Notes: a model not told the origin generated them from the letters alone. Numbered from the stretch's first letter, positions 1-6,736 are shown. The stretch is DNA of 7,621 nucleotides from an uncultured Clostridia bacterium (GCA_947176675.1 CAMWRN010000108.1:1-7621), one strand, 5' to 3'. Numbers and translations: made by a program.

Positions 1-890
1 CTTTCAGAGTATTCCGTGAAATGGTTGAAAAGAAGTATGGCAAGGACGGCGCAAAGGACAGGATATTCTGCACCACAGATAAGGCGAGAGGTACTTTGAA
101 GCAGCTTGCTGATGCAGAGGGTTATGAGACGTTTGTGATTGCCGATGATGTGGGAGGAAGATATTCGGTTCTTACTGCTGTGGGACTGCTTCCCATTGCG
201 GTTGCGGGCTGTGATATCGATGCAATCATGGCTGGCGCTGCTCAGGCAAGGGACGAGCTTTCCGCTGATTATGACAACAACGATTGTTATAAATATGCTG
301 CAATAAGAAACATTCTTTACAAAAAGAACAAGTCCATTGAGATGCTGGTTTCTTATGATCCGAGCTTTACGATGATGGCAGAGTGGTGGAAGCAGCTTTT
401 TGGCGAGAGCGAGGGCAAGGACAACAGGGGAATTTATCCGTCGTCCGCTATCTTCTCGACAGACCTTCACTCTATGGGTCAGTTTATTCAGGACGGCTCA
501 CGCATAATGTTCGAGACCGTTGTGGATATAAAAAAGCCTAAGAAGGATTTCTTCCTTGAAAATGACAGCGAAAATCTGGACGGACTGAATTTCCTTACCA
601 ATCAGAATATGTCTGTCGTAAACAGAAAGGCTTTTCAGGGTACTGTTCTGGCTCATACCGAGGGAGGAGTTCCCAACATCGTCCTTGAGCTTGATGATAC
701 TTCTGAAAAAACTTTCGGATACATGGTTTACTTCTTTGAGATGGCTTGTGCGGTAAGCGGCTATATGCTCGGCGTTAACCCGTTCAATCAGCCGGGCGTT
801 GAGAGTTACAAGAAGAATATGTTTGCTCTTCTTGGAAAACCCGGATATGAGGATCAAAAAGCGGCTCTTGAAGAGAAGCTGTCCGACTAA
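1..890 (+). CDS. pgi: Glucose-6-phosphate isomerase, C-terminal part (5' end outside window)
   Basis: Interconverts glucose-6-phosphate and fructose-6-phosphate in the cytoplasm, in glycolysis and gluconeogenesis. The frame is open from the left edge (first full codon at base 3, reading FRVFRE before the methionine at 21), so that methionine is internal. Counting from it, DDVGGRYSVLTAVG (42-55) matches the first isomerase family signature, and the stretch from G247 through FNQPGVESYK (255-264) matches the second. The catalytic residues known from the Bacillus stearothermophilus enzyme align by spacing: Glu129 in GESEGK, His150 in STDLHSMGQ and Lys264 in GVESYK, 21 and 114 residues apart as in that enzyme. 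About 155 N-terminal residues of a roughly 450-residue protein are missing, only because of the window edge. No frameshift is seen. The next gene starts 76 bases downstream on the same strand with no strong terminator between, so cotranscription is possible. Confidence 0.96.
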   Translation, partial: FRVFREMVEKKYGKDGAKDRIFCTTDKARGTLKQLADAEGYETFVIADDVGGRYSVLTAVGLLPIAVAGCDIDAIMAGAAQARDELSADYDNNDCYKYAAIRNILYKKNKSIEMLVSYDPSFTMMAEWWKQLFGESEGKDNRGIYPSSAIFSTDLHSMGQFIQDGSRIMFETVVDIKKPKKDFFLENDSENLDGLNFLTNQNMSVVNRKAFQGTVLAHTEGGVPNIVLELDDTSEKTFGYMVYFFEMACAVSGYMLGVNPFNQPGVESYKKNMFALLGKPGYEDQKAALEEKLSD

Positions 891-901
891 AAGTATGTTA
901 T

Positions 902-920
902 CGCCGTGAAAAGTACGGCG
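902..920 (+). repeat. Short hairpin in the pgi downstream gap
   Basis: CGCCGT (902-907) and ACGGCG (915-920) form a perfect 6-bp stem with a 7-base loop, 12 bases after the pgi stop. It is followed by TTACGTTAAT and not by a run of T, so it is a poor intrinsic terminator. It may be an mRNA-stabilising or processing hairpin. A second, weaker 5-bp hairpin, TGCCT/AGGCA, lies at 937-951 just before the next ribosome binding site. The role of both is unknown. Confidence 0.35.
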
Positions 921-966
921 TTACGTTAATAAATTATGCCTGCAAAAGGCAGAACGGAGTGTTTTT

Positions 967-1377
967 ATGGTAAAAATTATCACCGGAACTAAGGGTACGG
1001 GTAAGACTAAGGTCTTAATTGATATGATCAACAGTGCGGCGAAGTCCACAAATGGTTATGTTGTATGCATCGACAAGAGCGAAAAACTCAGATATGATAT
1101 CCCTCATTCTGTAAGAATCGTTGATACAGATGCTAACAACATCTACTCCTTTGAGGCTTTCTATGGTCTCGTTGCGGGACTTGTTGCGGGCAACTACGAT
1201 ATCAAGGAGATATTTGTTGACTCTATCCTTAAAGTAGGCGGCGCTGATTTTGAGGCTCTCGGAGCTATGCTTAACAAGATCGAAAAGCTCACAGGAGAAG
1301 AGGTTGAGGTCGTATTTACGGTTTCCGCAGATAACGGCGATCTTCCCGAAAGCGTTTCAAAATATTCTGTAAAATAA
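967..1377 (+). CDS. Small P-loop NTPase-like protein of unknown function
   Basis: I do not recognise a named family. The 136-residue protein opens with strand VKIITG followed by a clear Walker A motif, GTKGTGKT (residues 7-14, Lys13), so nucleotide binding is likely. A hydrophobic strand ending in an acid, EIFVDS (81-86, Asp85), is a candidate Walker B. A later strand, VEVVFTVS (113-120), would complete a minimal RecA-like or kinase-like core. There is no signal peptide or membrane segment, so it should be cytoplasmic. It is short for an ATPase and has no obvious lid, substrate domain or arginine finger, so hydrolysis is uncertain. The start is supported by GGAG at 956-959, seven bases before the ATG. 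It sits between pgi and the promoter of the yceD-rpmF unit and could be cotranscribed with pgi. Thymidine-kinase-like or AAA-like folds are possible alternatives, but sequence alone does not decide. Confidence 0.8.
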   Translation: MVKIITGTKGTGKTKVLIDMINSAAKSTNGYVVCIDKSEKLRYDIPHSVRIVDTDANNIYSFEAFYGLVAGLVAGNYDIKEIFVDSILKVGGADFEALGAMLNKIEKLTGEEVEVVFTVSADNGDLPESVSKYSVK

Positions 1378-1392
1378 TTTTGGCAAAAACTA

Positions 1393-1421
1393 TTGACATA
1401 TTCGGATAAATATGTTATAAT
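1393..1421 (+). promoter_or_regulatory. Strong sigma-A promoter for yceD-rpmF
   Basis: TTGACA (1393-1398) and TATAAT (1416-1421) are both perfect consensus boxes with the optimal 17-base spacer. TG at 1413-1414 adds an extended -10. Transcription should begin near 1428, giving a leader of only about 20 bases before the ATG at 1448. This places an in-frame TTG at 1427 at or upstream of the transcript end and rules it out as the usual start. A very strong constitutive promoter fits a ribosomal protein operon. Confidence 0.93.
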
Positions 1422-1447
1422 ATTTTTTGTTATGTTTGGGGTGTGCT

Positions 1448-1921
1448 ATGATTATTGACTTGAAACAGCTTTACAATGTTGTCGGTGAACGGCTTTCGAT
1501 TGATTATACCATCGATAAGGAAAAGTTGGATTCTGTAAAGGGTTATAGCTTTTTTGACCCCATAACGATTAAAGGCGCGGTTATAAACCGTGCGGGTATT
1601 GTGATGCTTGATTTTAAAGCGGACTTTGTCTTGCATGGTTGCTGTGACAGGTGTCTTATTGAGTTCGAACGCAGTTTCAGCTTTGAATTTTCTCATATCC
1701 TTGTTCGTTCGCTTAACAGCAGCGGCGATGAGTACGATGATTATATCGTAACGGAATCTGATAAGCTTGATATGGACGAACTTGCGCTGACTGACTGTCT
1801 GCTGCAATTACCGTCGAAAATGCTCTGCAAGGAGGATTGCAAGGGTTTGTGTCCTGTCTGCGGAACGGATTTGAATGAAAACAAATGTGACTGCTGTGAA
1901 GCAGAGAATGTAATTGGATAG
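1448..1921 (+). CDS. yceD: DUF177/YceD family protein (large-subunit rRNA accumulation)
   Basis: DUF177/YceD proteins are encoded beside rpmF across bacteria and are linked to accumulation of 23S rRNA. The biochemical role is not settled, and function here is inferred from the family. The 157-residue protein has the family hallmarks: CDRC at 66-69 in the middle, the motif LPSKMLCKEDCKGLCPVCG (121-139), then a Cys-rich tail (Cys147, 149, 150). Cys127, 131, 135 and 138 with the tail suggest a zinc site. I chose ATG 1448 because the promoter predicts a transcript start near 1428 and GGGG (1438-1441) lies six bases upstream. The in-frame TTG at 1427 would add seven residues but lacks a leader. 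The stop codon overlaps the ribosome binding site of rpmF, 13 bases before its start, so the two genes are surely cotranscribed. Confidence 0.92.
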   Translation: MIIDLKQLYNVVGERLSIDYTIDKEKLDSVKGYSFFDPITIKGAVINRAGIVMLDFKADFVLHGCCDRCLIEFERSFSFEFSHILVRSLNSSGDEYDDYIVTESDKLDMDELALTDCLLQLPSKMLCKEDCKGLCPVCGTDLNENKCDCCEAENVIG

Positions 1922-1934
1922 GAGGTGCTGAATA

Positions 1935-2117
1935 ATGGCAGTACCAAAGAGAAAAGTATCTAAAGCAAGACGTGATAAGAGACGTTCGGCTGTTTGGAAG
2001 TTGGACGCACCTGCGTTCTCAAGATGCTCACACTGCGGAGCTTTGACTGCTCCCCACAAGGTTTGCAAGAATTGCGGATATTATAAGGGCGTTGAAGTTA
2101 TCAATAAGGAAGCTTAA
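1935..2117 (+). CDS. rpmF: 50S ribosomal protein bL32
   Basis: Structural protein of the large ribosomal subunit. The 60-residue length is typical. The N-terminus MAVPKRKVSKARRDKRR is the classic basic bL32 start that contacts rRNA, and the C-terminal half holds a complete zinc ribbon with Cys31, Cys34, Cys44 and Cys47 (CSHC and CKNC). All four ligands are present, so this is the zinc-containing form and not the cysteine-free paralogue some bacteria keep for zinc limitation. AGGAGGTG at 1920-1927, overlapping the yceD stop, gives a strong ribosome binding site at good spacing. A strong terminator follows 14 bases after the stop. In many bacteria plsX comes next, but here a DUF512 gene does. 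Confidence 0.98.
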   Translation: MAVPKRKVSKARRDKRRSAVWKLDAPAFSRCSHCGALTAPHKVCKNCGYYKGVEVINKEA

Positions 2118-2131
2118 TCTTGTGTTAAAAG

Positions 2132-2165
2132 AACCGGAGGAGGGGAAGCCTTCCTTCGGTTTTTT
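2132..2165 (+). terminator. Strong intrinsic terminator after rpmF
   Basis: The arm starting AACCGGAGGAGGG (2132-2144) pairs with CCTTCCTTCGGTT (2149-2161) in a 13-bp stem with two G-T wobbles and a four-base loop. The stem merges into six T (2160-2165). This is a strong Rho-independent terminator. It ends only 20 bases before the ATG of the next gene, leaving no room for a normal promoter after it. The downstream four-gene unit must therefore rely on readthrough or on a promoter further upstream. Confidence 0.9.
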
Positions 2166-2185
2166 CCGTAGAAAGGGATTTGCAT

Positions 2186-3487
2186 ATGGCGGTTGAAATA
2201 AAATCTGTGGTGAAAGGTTCGCCTGTCAGCGGCTTAAATGTCCGCGCGGGAGATATTTTGGTATCGGTTAACGGTCATGATATTTCCGATGTGTTGGACT
2301 ATATGTACTATTCTGCGGAAATTAAAACAGAGCTGCTTATAGAACGCGGCAGCAGTCTTCATACGATTTTGGTTACCAAAAGCGAATATGACGATCTCGG
2401 ACTGGAGTTTGAGACCTTTCTCATGGACAAGAAGCAGAGCTGCTGCAATAAATGTATTTTTTGCTTCATAGACCAGATGCCGCCCAATATGCGTGAGACT
2501 CTTTATTTTAAGGACGATGACGCGCGGCTATCCTTTTTGCAGGGAAATTATGTTACCCTGACGAATTTAAGTCAAAAGGATATTGACAGAATTATCCAAA
2601 TGAAGCTTAGCGTCAACATTTCGGTGCATACTACCAATCCCGAGCTTCGGTGCAAAATGATGAATAATCGCTTTGCTGGTGAAAAGCTTGACTACCTGCG
2701 GCAGTTTTCCGAGGCTGGCATTTCCATGAACTGTCAGATAGTGTTGTGTCCCGATGTAAACGACGGGGCGGAGCTTGAACGCACCTTAACCGATTTGGGA
2801 AATCTTATGCCGAATATACAAAGTGTGGCAGTTGTACCTGTCGGACTTACCAAATTTCGCGACGGACTTTATCCTTTGAAACTTTTTGACAAGGACGGCG
2901 CGGGTAAGGCACTTGACCTTATTGAAAAATTTCAGCAGGAATTTTTGGAGAAATATGATACAAGACTTGTTTTTCCCGCGGACGAGTTCTACATTACTGC
3001 GGAGCGGACGCTGCCGCCTGCCGAGGCTTATGAAGAATACTCACAGTACGAAAATGGTGTGGGTATGTTACGTTCACTTATTGATGAGTTTGAACGCGCC
3101 TGCGATATGGCGGAAGATGATGAGATAAAGCTGTGCAGCACCTCGCTTGCAACTGGGGAGCTTGCTTATAAGTATATTTGCGAACTTGTTGAAAATGCCC
3201 AAAAAAAGTGGCATACTATAAATTGCAGGGTATATAAAATTATAAACGATTTTTTTGGAGAGACTATTACCGTTACTGGACTTATTACCGGGCGCGATTT
3301 GATCGCTCAGCTTAAAGGTAAGCCGTTGGGTGACACACTTTTGTTGTCGACAAGTATGGTTCGCAGGGACGATATGGTTTTTCTGGACGATATAACGGTC
3401 GCCGATGTTGAACGAGAACTCGGTGTATCAGTAAGAATTGTTGAAAACGACGGTTTTGAGCTTTTCGACGCGATAAGCGGAAATTAA
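2186..3487 (+). CDS. DUF512 radical-SAM-like protein with N-terminal PDZ domain
   Basis: A family common in Clostridia and cyanobacteria and often beside der, with no established reaction. Residues 1 to about 65 look like a PDZ domain (SPVSGLNVRAGDILVSVNG at 12-30). A CxxxCxxC cluster, Cys86, Cys90, Cys93 within CCNKCIFCFIDQMP, matches the radical-SAM pattern for binding a 4Fe-4S cluster. Next come NYVTLTNLS (121-129) and VNISVHTTNPELR (143-155), typical of the barrel, and the DUF512 C-terminus with ENGVGMLR (289-296) and TVTGLITGRDL (362-372). The 433-residue length is normal for the family. I chose ATG 2186 because GAAAGGG (2171-2177) lies eight bases upstream and MAVEIKSV is a normal N-terminus. 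A TTG at 2180 would add only two residues and sits too close to that site. It lies 18 bases upstream of der, so the two are in one transcript. A role in modifying tRNA, rRNA or a Der-related substrate would be speculation. Confidence 0.9.
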   Translation: MAVEIKSVVKGSPVSGLNVRAGDILVSVNGHDISDVLDYMYYSAEIKTELLIERGSSLHTILVTKSEYDDLGLEFETFLMDKKQSCCNKCIFCFIDQMPPNMRETLYFKDDDARLSFLQGNYVTLTNLSQKDIDRIIQMKLSVNISVHTTNPELRCKMMNNRFAGEKLDYLRQFSEAGISMNCQIVLCPDVNDGAELERTLTDLGNLMPNIQSVAVVPVGLTKFRDGLYPLKLFDKDGAGKALDLIEKFQQEFLEKYDTRLVFPADEFYITAERTLPPAEAYEEYSQYENGVGMLRSLIDEFERACDMAEDDEIKLCSTSLATGELAYKYICELVENAQKKWHTINCRVYKIINDFFGETITVTGLITGRDLIAQLKGKPLGDTLLLSTSMVRRDDMVFLDDITVADVERELGVSVRIVENDGFELFDAISGN

Positions 3488-3505
3488 CGGAACGGAGATG
3501 ATAGT

Positions 3506-4837
3506 ATGGCTTTACCGATAGTTGCGGTAGTAGGCAGACCTAATGTTGGAAAATCCACGCTTTTTAACAAGCTTGTGGGTAAACGGCTGTCCATCGTTGA
3601 GGATACTCCCGGCGTTACGCGGGACAGAATTTATTCGGAATGCGAGTGGCGCAATAGGAAATTTATGGTCGTTGATACGGGAGGTATCGAGCCATCCAGC
3701 GATGATGTGATATTGTCCCAAATGAGACGTCAGGCAGAGCTGGCGATACAAAAGGCGGACGTTATAGTTTTTCTCACCGACCTGCGTACAGGCGTAACTG
3801 CCGATGATTACGAGGTATCAAGAATGCTTAGAAAAAGCGGAAAGCCAATTGTTCTCTGTGTTAATAAGTGTGATTCTATCGGAGAACCTCCCGCAGAATT
3901 TTATGAATTCTATAGTCTGGGACTGGGAGATCCTGTGGCTATATCTGCGGCTCACGGTCACGGTTCGGGAGATATGCTGGACGAGGTTTTCAAGTATTTT
4001 CCCGAAAACGATGATGAGGAATATGACGAGGAGTACATTAAAGTCGCTGTCATCGGTAAGCCTAACGTTGGAAAATCCTCGCTTATAAATCGAATTGCAG
4101 GAGAGGAACGTGTTATTGTTTCAGACATTGCAGGAACTACCCGCGACGCTACAGATACTGTTATCGAGAACGAACACGGCAAGTATGTCTTTATAGATAC
4201 GGCGGGAATTCGCCGCAAGTCAAAAGTGCTGGAAAAGATTGAGCACTACAGCGTTCTGCGGGCATATATGGCTGTTGACCGTTCGGACGTGTGCGTTATT
4301 ATAATCGACGCTACGGTTGGATTTACCGAGCAGGATTCAAAGGTCGCGGGATATGCTCACGAGCAGGGAAAAGCCTGCATTGTTGCCATAAACAAATGGG
4401 ACGCGGTAGAGAAAACTACGGGCACAATGGACGAATTTACCAATAAGCTTAAAGAGGATTTTAGCTTCATGTCGTATGTACCGTTTATATTTATTTCGGC
4501 GAAAACGGGACAGCGTGTGGAAAAGCTTTTCGATATGATAAACGATGTGAACCGTCAGAACAGTATGCGTGTTTCAACCGGTATGCTTAACGATGTTTTG
4601 TCATATGCTACGACCCGCGTTCAGCCTCCCTCCGATAAAGGCAGACGTCTTAAAATTTACTATATGACACAACCGTCCACAAAGCCCCCTACCTTTGTTG
4701 TTTTTGTAAACAGAGCCGATCTTTTCCATTTCTCATACCAGCGTTATCTGGAAAATCAGATTCGGCAGACTTTCGGTCTGACAGGTACGCCTGTGAGATT
4801 TATTACCCGCGAGCGCGGAAGAGAAGATGTTAAATAG
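3506..4837 (+). CDS. der: Ribosome biogenesis GTPase Der (EngA)
   Basis: Essential tandem-domain GTPase that acts in late assembly of the 50S subunit. First G domain: GRPNVGKS (10-17), DTPGVTRD (33-40), DTGG (57-60), NKCD (120-123) and ISAA (147-150). An acidic linker (167-177, mostly D and E) leads to the second G domain: GKPNVGKS (184-191), DIAGTTRD (207-214), DTAG (231-234), NKWD (296-299) and SAK (331-333). The remainder to residue 443 is the KH-like RNA-binding domain, with RRLKIYYMTQ (380-389) and the FVNRADLFH segment (400-408) typical of the family. The length is standard and all nucleotide-binding motifs are intact. The start is supported by CGGAGATG ending six bases before the ATG. 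The gene is 18 bases after the DUF512 gene and 12 before plsY, whose ribosome binding site overlaps the der stop. Confidence 0.98.
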   Translation: MALPIVAVVGRPNVGKSTLFNKLVGKRLSIVEDTPGVTRDRIYSECEWRNRKFMVVDTGGIEPSSDDVILSQMRRQAELAIQKADVIVFLTDLRTGVTADDYEVSRMLRKSGKPIVLCVNKCDSIGEPPAEFYEFYSLGLGDPVAISAAHGHGSGDMLDEVFKYFPENDDEEYDEEYIKVAVIGKPNVGKSSLINRIAGEERVIVSDIAGTTRDATDTVIENEHGKYVFIDTAGIRRKSKVLEKIEHYSVLRAYMAVDRSDVCVIIIDATVGFTEQDSKVAGYAHEQGKACIVAINKWDAVEKTTGTMDEFTNKLKEDFSFMSYVPFIFISAKTGQRVEKLFDMINDVNRQNSMRVSTGMLNDVLSYATTRVQPPSDKGRRLKIYYMTQPSTKPPTFVVFVNRADLFHFSYQRYLENQIRQTFGLTGTPVRFITRERGREDVK

Positions 4838-4849
4838 GAGAGATCCGTT

Positions 4850-5536
4850 ATGGTTAAAATTATTGCAGCAGGCGTTATTTCGGTTATAATTTCATATCTT
4901 CTGGGAAGCTGCAATTCCTCGATAATCGTTGTAAGGCTTCTCAAGCATGAGGATATCCGCGAAAAGGGCAGCAAAAATGCAGGGCTTACAAACACTTTAC
5001 GTTGCTATGGAAAATTTCCTGCGCTTCTTACGTTGATAGGAGATCTTGGCAAGGGTATCGTTGCTGTTCTGATTAGTATATTTGTGTTTAGTCTTATGGT
5101 CGGCAGCGGTAATTTTGACCGCCAGACAGTCGGCTACATATCGGGTATTGCCGCAATAGTAGGGCATATTTTTCCGATATATTACGGCTTTCGCGGCGGC
5201 AAGGGAATTCTTGTATCCAGCTCTATCCTGATCGTTATCGATCCGCTTACCTTTGCGATCATAATTCCTTTCTTTGCAGTGGTGCTGCTTATTTCAAAGT
5301 ATGTGTCGGTAGCGTCAATTTCATCGGCGGTTTTTTATCCTATACTGACGTTCCTGCTGCATTACTTTGTTGAAAACGAACCGCTCGGGATTTGTATTGT
5401 ACACACAGTTCTGGTCGCGGTAACAAGCGCGCTTCTTATCTATATGCACAGAGCAAATATTCAACGTCTTAAAAACGGTACGGAAAACAAGTTTTTCGGT
5501 AAGAAAAAACAGGAGGGATCGGATAAAAATGGCTGA
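4850..5536 (+). CDS. plsY: Acyl-phosphate:glycerol-3-phosphate acyltransferase PlsY
   Basis: Integral membrane enzyme that transfers an acyl group from acyl-phosphate to glycerol-3-phosphate, giving lysophosphatidate, the first step of phospholipid synthesis in most bacteria. The sequence starts with a membrane helix (about 4-20), then the first conserved loop with DIREKGSKNAGLTN (35-48). The second loop is GHIFPIYYGFRGGKGI (105-120) and the third is HRANIQRLKNGTE (200-212). Hydrophobic segments at about 63-84, 95-110, 121-149 and 153-173 fit the usual multi-pass topology. The GGKG loop continues ILVSSS where the family most often reads VAT, a small variation. The 228 residues are slightly more than the usual 200, mostly from a charged tail. 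The acyl donor is normally made by PlsX, whose gene is not in this window. The gene overlaps gpsA by eight bases, which suggests coupled translation. Confidence 0.96.
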   Translation: MVKIIAAGVISVIISYLLGSCNSSIIVVRLLKHEDIREKGSKNAGLTNTLRCYGKFPALLTLIGDLGKGIVAVLISIFVFSLMVGSGNFDRQTVGYISGIAAIVGHIFPIYYGFRGGKGILVSSSILIVIDPLTFAIIIPFFAVVLLISKYVSVASISSAVFYPILTFLLHYFVENEPLGICIVHTVLVAVTSALLIYMHRANIQRLKNGTENKFFGKKKQEGSDKNG

Positions 5537-6536
5537 TTTTACAATTCTCGGAATGGGCGGATTCGGTTTAAGTCTGGCAGTAATGCTTAACAATTTCGGG
5601 CATAATGTTACGGTATGGTCTGCGTTTGAGCAGGAGGTGGAGGATATCCGCCGCGACGGTGAAAACAAGCAGAAGCTTCCAGGGGTAAAGATAAGCGACG
5701 AGATCAGGCTCACTAACGATATAAGCCTTGTCAAGGACGCTGACATCGTGATCTTCGGTATCCCCACCAGAAAGCTCCGTGAGGTGGCAAAAAAAGCGTC
5801 TCCGCATTTGTCGGCGAATACTGTTGTTGTAAACACCGGAAAGGGTCTTGAGGACGACACTCTGAAAAGAATGAGCGAGGTCCTTGAAGAGGAGCTTCCG
5901 GTAAACCAGCCGATCGTGGTTTTGAGCGGTCCTTCTCACGCCGAGGAGGTTGCTCTCGGTATGCCGACTACGGTTGTTGCCGCATCAAAGGAAAGCAAAT
6001 ATTCCGACTATATCCAAAGTGTTATGTCCAACAATACTTTTCGGATTTACATTAATAACGATCTTGTGGGCTGCGAGCTTGGCGGTTCTCTTAAAAATGT
6101 AATAGCTCTTTGTGCGGGAATTTGTGACGGAATGGGATTTGGAGACAACACCAAAGCCGCTCTTATGACCCGCGGTATCACTGAGATAGCGCGTCTTGGT
6201 GTTGCTCTCGGCGGAAAAACCGAGACCTTTGCGGGACTTACGGGAATAGGCGACCTTATTGTGACCTGTACAAGTATGCACAGCCGAAACCGCCGTGCGG
6301 GAATGCTTATCGGTCAGGGCGTCGACCCGGAACAGGCGGTCGTTCAGGTCGGAACAGTTGAGGGGTATATTTGCACCCGAGCTGCCTATAATCTTGCCAA
6401 AAAAGTAGGTATAGATATGCCTATTACAGAGCAGTGCTACCGTGTGCTTTTTGAGGGTATCAGCGCGAAAGCTGCGGTAAACAATCTTATGGGCAGACCC
6501 AAACGCCATGAGGCTGAAACAGTCTGGGTGGATTGA
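5529..6536 (+). CDS. gpsA: Glycerol-3-phosphate dehydrogenase [NAD(P)+]
   Basis: Cytoplasmic enzyme that reduces dihydroxyacetone phosphate to glycerol-3-phosphate, the substrate of PlsY encoded immediately upstream. The Rossmann motif GMGGFG (8-13) fits GxGxxG, although most family members read GAGxWG or GAGxYG. Further hallmarks are NTGKGLE (102-108, Lys105), VLSGPSHAEE (131-140), GSLKNV (186-191, with the catalytic Lys189), GLTGIGDL (236-243, Asp242) and SRNRRAG (252-258), in the family order. The 335-residue length is normal. The ATG at 5529 overlaps the end of plsY, and its ribosome binding site AGGAGGG (5511-5517) lies inside plsY. This arrangement makes the two lipid enzymes translationally linked. 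It is the last gene of its unit and is followed by a strong terminator. Confidence 0.97.
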   Translation: MADFTILGMGGFGLSLAVMLNNFGHNVTVWSAFEQEVEDIRRDGENKQKLPGVKISDEIRLTNDISLVKDADIVIFGIPTRKLREVAKKASPHLSANTVVVNTGKGLEDDTLKRMSEVLEEELPVNQPIVVLSGPSHAEEVALGMPTTVVAASKESKYSDYIQSVMSNNTFRIYINNDLVGCELGGSLKNVIALCAGICDGMGFGDNTKAALMTRGITEIARLGVALGGKTETFAGLTGIGDLIVTCTSMHSRNRRAGMLIGQGVDPEQAVVQVGTVEGYICTRAAYNLAKKVGIDMPITEQCYRVLFEGISAKAAVNNLMGRPKRHEAETVWVD

Positions 6537-6543
6537 ACGAATA

Positions 6544-6580
6544 AAAAACAGAGCAAGCTCTTGAGGTTTGCTCTGTTTTT
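6544..6580 (+). terminator. Intrinsic terminator after gpsA
   Basis: AAAAACAGAGCAA (6544-6556) and TTGCTCTGTTTTT (6568-6580) form a perfect 13-bp stem around an 11-base loop, seven bases after the gpsA stop. The 3' arm ends in five T and the 5' arm begins in A, so it could work in both directions. It closes the DUF512-der-plsY-gpsA unit and insulates the regulator gene downstream. Confidence 0.95.
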
Positions 6581-6615
6581 AGTTAATGCTGAGTAAAAGT
6601 TTTTAAAAAGCCGTT

Positions 6616-6704
6616 TTGTCAATGATATAGATAATGTAAAAGAATTTTGACAAGGAAAAGATGAAATGTCAAAGGCTTTTGATTGACAAAATATTTGATG
6701 ACAT
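6616..6704. promoter_or_regulatory. Cluster of TGACA/TGTCA half-sites, candidate operator
   Basis: Five copies of TGACA or its complement TGTCA occur within 90 bases: 6617-6621, 6648-6652, 6667-6671, 6684-6688 and 6699-6703. TTGTCAA (6616-6622) faces TTGACAA (6647-6653). TGTCAA (6667-6672) faces TTGACA (6683-6688) across 10 bases, with an inner TCAAA/TTTGA pair at 6669-6682. The last inverted pair uses the -35 box as one arm, and ACAT/ATGT (6701-6704, 6710-6713) brackets the -10 box. This is the pattern expected if the XRE protein encoded next represses its own promoter, but binding is inferred. One copy is the -35 consensus itself. Confidence 0.45.
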
Positions 6705-6711
6705 CTATAAT
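6683..6711 (+). promoter_or_regulatory. Consensus sigma-A promoter for the XRE regulator
   Basis: TTGACA (6683-6688) and TATAAT (6706-6711) are perfect boxes with a 17-base spacer. The predicted transcript start is near 6718, only about 19 bases before the GTG start at 6737. An in-frame TTG at 6683 is the -35 box itself, so any longer protein start there is excluded. Confidence 0.92.
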
Positions 6712-6736
6712 GTGTACAGAAAGGGACGTGAAGCCT

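Noticed and set aside
21..23. ATG 21 as the true start of the first gene
   Set aside because: The frame is open to the left edge, and the upstream residues FRVFRE together with the domain content show an internal position in glucose-6-phosphate isomerase.
902..920. Hairpin after pgi as an intrinsic terminator
   Set aside because: The stem is only 6 bp and no T run follows, so I list it as a hairpin of unknown role.
2092..2120. Possible promoter TTGAAG, 17 bases, TAATCT at the end of rpmF
   Set aside because: The -35 matches only in its first four bases and the -10 is poor. A transcript starting there would still pass through the terminator at 2132-2165.
2886..3128. Plus-strand 80-codon open frame inside the DUF512 gene
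   Set aside because: It is a shifted frame inside a well-supported gene, and its composition is not protein-like.
5321..5860. Long open frame on the minus strand (179 codons)
   Set aside because: It lies antisense across the plsY/gpsA junction, both of which have complete family motifs. It has no ribosome binding site or recognisable domain.
5985..6509. Minus-strand open frame of 174 codons inside gpsA
   Set aside because: It is fully antisense to the conserved C-terminal domain of gpsA and shows no protein-like motif.
6683..6736. Longer XRE protein starting at TTG 6683
   Set aside because: That codon is the -35 box of the gene's own promoter, so it is not transcribed from it. The extra 18 residues do not resemble the family N-terminus.
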